DNA of 7,557 bases from Anaerolineales bacterium (GTDB lineage: Bacteria; Chloroflexota; Anaerolineae; Anaerolineales; E44-bin32): NCBI GenBank assembly GCA_023144145.1, contig JAGLGG010000054.1:1-7557 (forward strand). The letters are read 5' to 3'. Shown here piece after piece: positions 5,578 through 7,557 of this stretch. Both the position numbers and the translations under genes were made by a program. The notes under the pieces are model-generated. The model was not told the DNA's origin, did not search any database, and saw only the letters and a list, made by a program, of their open reading frames with translations. How positions within the stretch are numbered: the first letter of the stretch is position 1; every line of letters begins with the position of its first letter.

Positions 5578-5587
5578 TCATAAGTGA
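5507..5587 (+). CDS. Doubtful 26-residue membrane-type small protein
   Basis: ATG at 5507 opens 26 codons ending in TGA at 5585-5587. The product has a basic start (MTKKRRYQDR) followed by a hydrophobic, Cys/Phe-rich segment (IWCLGVFCFSLMIF, residues 11-24), the layout of a single-span inner-membrane microprotein. GGAG (5492-5495) lies 11 nt before the start, which is long. A TATAAA box at 5436-5441 lacks a -35. It overlaps the last 10 bases of the convergent regulator gene. It could easily be chance, but the charge and hydrophobicity pattern makes it worth recording. Confidence 0.22.
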   Translation: MTKKRRYQDRIWCLGVFCFSLMIFHK

Positions 5588-7557
5588 TCCTTCAGGGCGT
5601 ACTCGATAGCCTGTTCCTGGGTCATGGGGTTGCCCTTTTCCAATGCGGTGCTTAGCTTTTGAGGATCTAGTTGGTCTTTCAAGACATCCATATCCCGATC
5701 TCGAACGATTAGATCTGCTGGAGCCAACGGCGCACCTAAGGCATCAAGCAAGGCTTGTGTGGCTCCAAAAATCACAGCAGCCCTTTCCAGTTCTTCGTTG
5801 ACCAGATCCAATCCCGCAATGCCTTCCAGACACTCAATTATGCCCTGCTTGTTTCCCGCCTCTTGCTGCAGTTTTATGCTTTCCAGGAATAGGCCGCGGG
5901 CGCCTTCTATATCGTTTTGGTGACGCGCAACTTGTCCTAACTTGTGTAAGCCTGAGGCAATTCCAAGTTTCGCATTCATTGCACGAAACAGCTCCAGGCT
6001 CTCTTCGTAAAGGGATCGAGCCTTTTCGTAGTTTCCATCTACACGAGCAAGATCGCCTAAACGATTCAACACATCAGCCACAGCTTCCTGATTCCCTCGC
6101 TCCTGCCAGAGAAGTAATGCTTGCTCGAAACTACTGCGTGCTGAGACATAATCTCCCAAATGATATGCGACCAAGCCCATATCACTCGTCAATGTCAGGG
6201 TTCTCGCCGTATCACCGATCTGTTTATAATAATTTAGGCTATCCGCAAACAATGTCTTTGCCTGATCATAGTTACGCTGGTCAAATTCTAGGTGTCCTGA
6301 AAAATGTTGTGCCTCTGCGAGTCCATCATCTATCCCCAACTTGCTCCACAATTGAATACTTTCGTCAAAGCAAGATTGGGCCTCGGAGTAATCACCTTGC
6401 TGCCACGCCAGAGCACCGCTTCCGGAAAGTGCTTTTGCACGCGCTTTTGTGTTCCCCTGAAAGCGCTCAATGGCCAAAGATAACCAATTTCTTCCCTCAT
6501 TGAGATAGCCATGCATATACCAGTACATGAACATTGTGCCGGCAAGCAGCGACCCCGATTCAGCATCACTACCCTTGGGTTTTTCCGCAAGCGCCCAGGT
6601 TAAAGCGCCCCGTAAATTGTCTTGTTCCAACTCTAACTTTCGATCCCAACGAGCATGTTCATCCGCAAGTAGTTCGGGTTCGACCATTTCTGCTAAATTA
6701 AGGAAATAGACAAGATGTTCGCGCCGGACTGGTTCTTCTTCCTTGGCTTCTCTCAATCGTGTGAAGGCATACGCTCGAATGGTTTTCAGCATACTATATC
6801 GAGTTTCCCCATCCTGCTCGTCTACAACTACCAAGGACTTACTTACCAGGCCAGCTAACAATTCCAAAACCTCTTTTGTTTGAATCTTAGGCCCCAAATA
6901 TCCTTCTAAGGAGCCCACCATCTCAGCCGCCTCCAACGTCCATCCACCTGAAAAGGCAGATAACCTACGGAATAAAATGCGTTCCTCCTCTGAAAGCAAA
7001 TCATGGCTCCAATCGATGAGTGCACTCAAGGTCTGGTGACGGGGCAATGCCGTTCGGCTTCCCGTCGTGAGCAGTTTAAAACGATCGTCCAAACGGAAGG
7101 CAATTTGCTCCGGTGACAGCATTCTAAAGCGAGCTGCCGCGAGCTCGATGGCCAGGGGAATTCCATCTAATCTATGGCAAATCTGAGTCACAGCATAGCT
7201 GTTTTGCTTGTTGAGTTTGAAAGAAGGTTGGATGGCACTGGCGCGATCAAGAAGTAATCGCACAGCCTCTGACTGAGCAATTTCATCGACTGAGGAGGTG
7301 GGCACCAAGCTGGGCAATTCCATGGATGGAACGTAGAAGATGTGTTCGCCCTTGATGCCTAACTGTTCTCGACTTGTCGCTATTAACTTGACGTTTGGGC
7401 AAGCATGTAAAAGGCTATCCACGATCTGAGCACAAGCTTCAATCAGGTGTTCGCAGTTGTCCAAGAGCAATAAAATGGACTTATCACAAACAAAATCTAT
7501 CACCGCTGTCAATGACGGAGGTCCGGCTTGTTCTCGAATCCCCAGAACGGCTGCAAT
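5578..7557 (-). CDS. NB-ARC/winged-helix/TPR signal-transduction regulator, 5' end missing
   Basis: The frame is open to the right edge, so only the C-terminal 659 residues are seen; numbering starts at the edge. It is an AfsR/MalT-like STAND ATPase. Walker B is LLLLDN (29-34), the sensor-like TSREQLG is at 61-67, and the GxP motif is GIPLAIELAAAR (132-143). The winged-helix part has RHQTLSALIDWS (173-184) and FSGGW (202-206), followed by TIRAYA (259-264) and an EQDNLRGAL linker (311-319). About six TPR units follow (roughly 350-605), each like GDYxxAxxxFxxSL. The end, from AAVIFGATQALLDALGAPL, matches the usual tail of such ATPases. No LuxR-type helix-turn-helix is present at the C-terminus, so the output domain (BTAD/winged helix, cyclase, kinase or other) should be N-terminal, outside the window together with the P-loop. 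The TTG at 7512 is internal, not the start. The TPRs probably sense a ligand or partner. Confidence 0.9.
   Translation of the reverse strand: MAAVLGIREQAGPPSLTAVIDFVCDKSILLLLDNCEHLIEACAQIVDSLLHACPNVKLIATSREQLGIKGEHIFYVPSMELPSLVPTSSVDEIAQSEAVRLLLDRASAIQPSFKLNKQNSYAVTQICHRLDGIPLAIELAAARFRMLSPEQIAFRLDDRFKLLTTGSRTALPRHQTLSALIDWSHDLLSEEERILFRRLSAFSGGWTLEAAEMVGSLEGYLGPKIQTKEVLELLAGLVSKSLVVVDEQDGETRYSMLKTIRAYAFTRLREAKEEEPVRREHLVYFLNLAEMVEPELLADEHARWDRKLELEQDNLRGALTWALAEKPKGSDAESGSLLAGTMFMYWYMHGYLNEGRNWLSLAIERFQGNTKARAKALSGSGALAWQQGDYSEAQSCFDESIQLWSKLGIDDGLAEAQHFSGHLEFDQRNYDQAKTLFADSLNYYKQIGDTARTLTLTSDMGLVAYHLGDYVSARSSFEQALLLWQERGNQEAVADVLNRLGDLARVDGNYEKARSLYEESLELFRAMNAKLGIASGLHKLGQVARHQNDIEGARGLFLESIKLQQEAGNKQGIIECLEGIAGLDLVNEELERAAVIFGATQALLDALGAPLAPADLIVRDRDMDVLKDQLDPQKLSTALEKGNPMTQEQAIEYALKDHL

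Noticed and set aside
5979..6503. 174-codon plus-strand frame opposite the TPR region
   Set aside because: It is antisense to clear TPR repeats and has no domain of its own.

Overview
The window is most likely chromosomal DNA from a Chloroflexota bacterium, probably Anaerolineae-like. This is an inference from the gene mix, not a database match. The mix is a RIO-type kinase with the bacterial N-terminal pattern, a lipoprotein M1 metallopeptidase, a cytosolic S10 serine carboxypeptidase, a large NB-ARC/TPR regulator, and a palindromic repeat of the GTCATTCTGAGGAG...GACGAAGAATCTCG type.

Layout from left to right. Bases 1-154 hold little: possibly the last codons of a rightward gene, and a well-spaced sigma70-like promoter pointing left out of the window. 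Bases 155-1756 (minus) encode an exported M1-family zinc metallopeptidase lipoprotein; its start has no clear ribosome site, but a -10-like box lies where it would give an almost leaderless mRNA. Bases 1862-2135 are a repeat cluster: a 170-bp palindromic MITE-like element with 16-bp perfect terminal inverted repeats and a possible 5-bp target duplication, followed by a 39-bp degenerate tandem repeat and a 12-bp direct repeat copied from the element's loop.

Bases 2156-2630 form an unusually elaborate leader in front of the RIO kinase gene (2631-3680, plus). It has a sigma70-like promoter, a 5' hairpin, a near-perfect Shine-Dalgarno driving a 22-codon ORF, and a strong intrinsic terminator whose left arm can instead pair with an upstream competing stem. 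A second short ORF with a good Shine-Dalgarno then overlaps the kinase start and contains an in-frame A_AAA_AAC slippery heptamer. This has the parts of a leader-peptide attenuation system and is the most interesting element here. A bidirectional terminator (3686-3721) separates the kinase from the convergent S10 peptidase gene (3737-5209, minus).

Bases 5210-5577 are mostly non-coding, with a doubtful 26-codon membrane-protein-like ORF at their right end. Bases 5578-7557 (minus) are the C-terminal 659 residues of an NB-ARC/winged-helix/TPR regulator whose P-loop and N-terminal effector domain lie beyond the right edge. The four main genes do not form one operon: the kinase has its own leader and terminator, and both peptidases appear to be separate leftward units. 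A functional link between them is not shown by the sequence.
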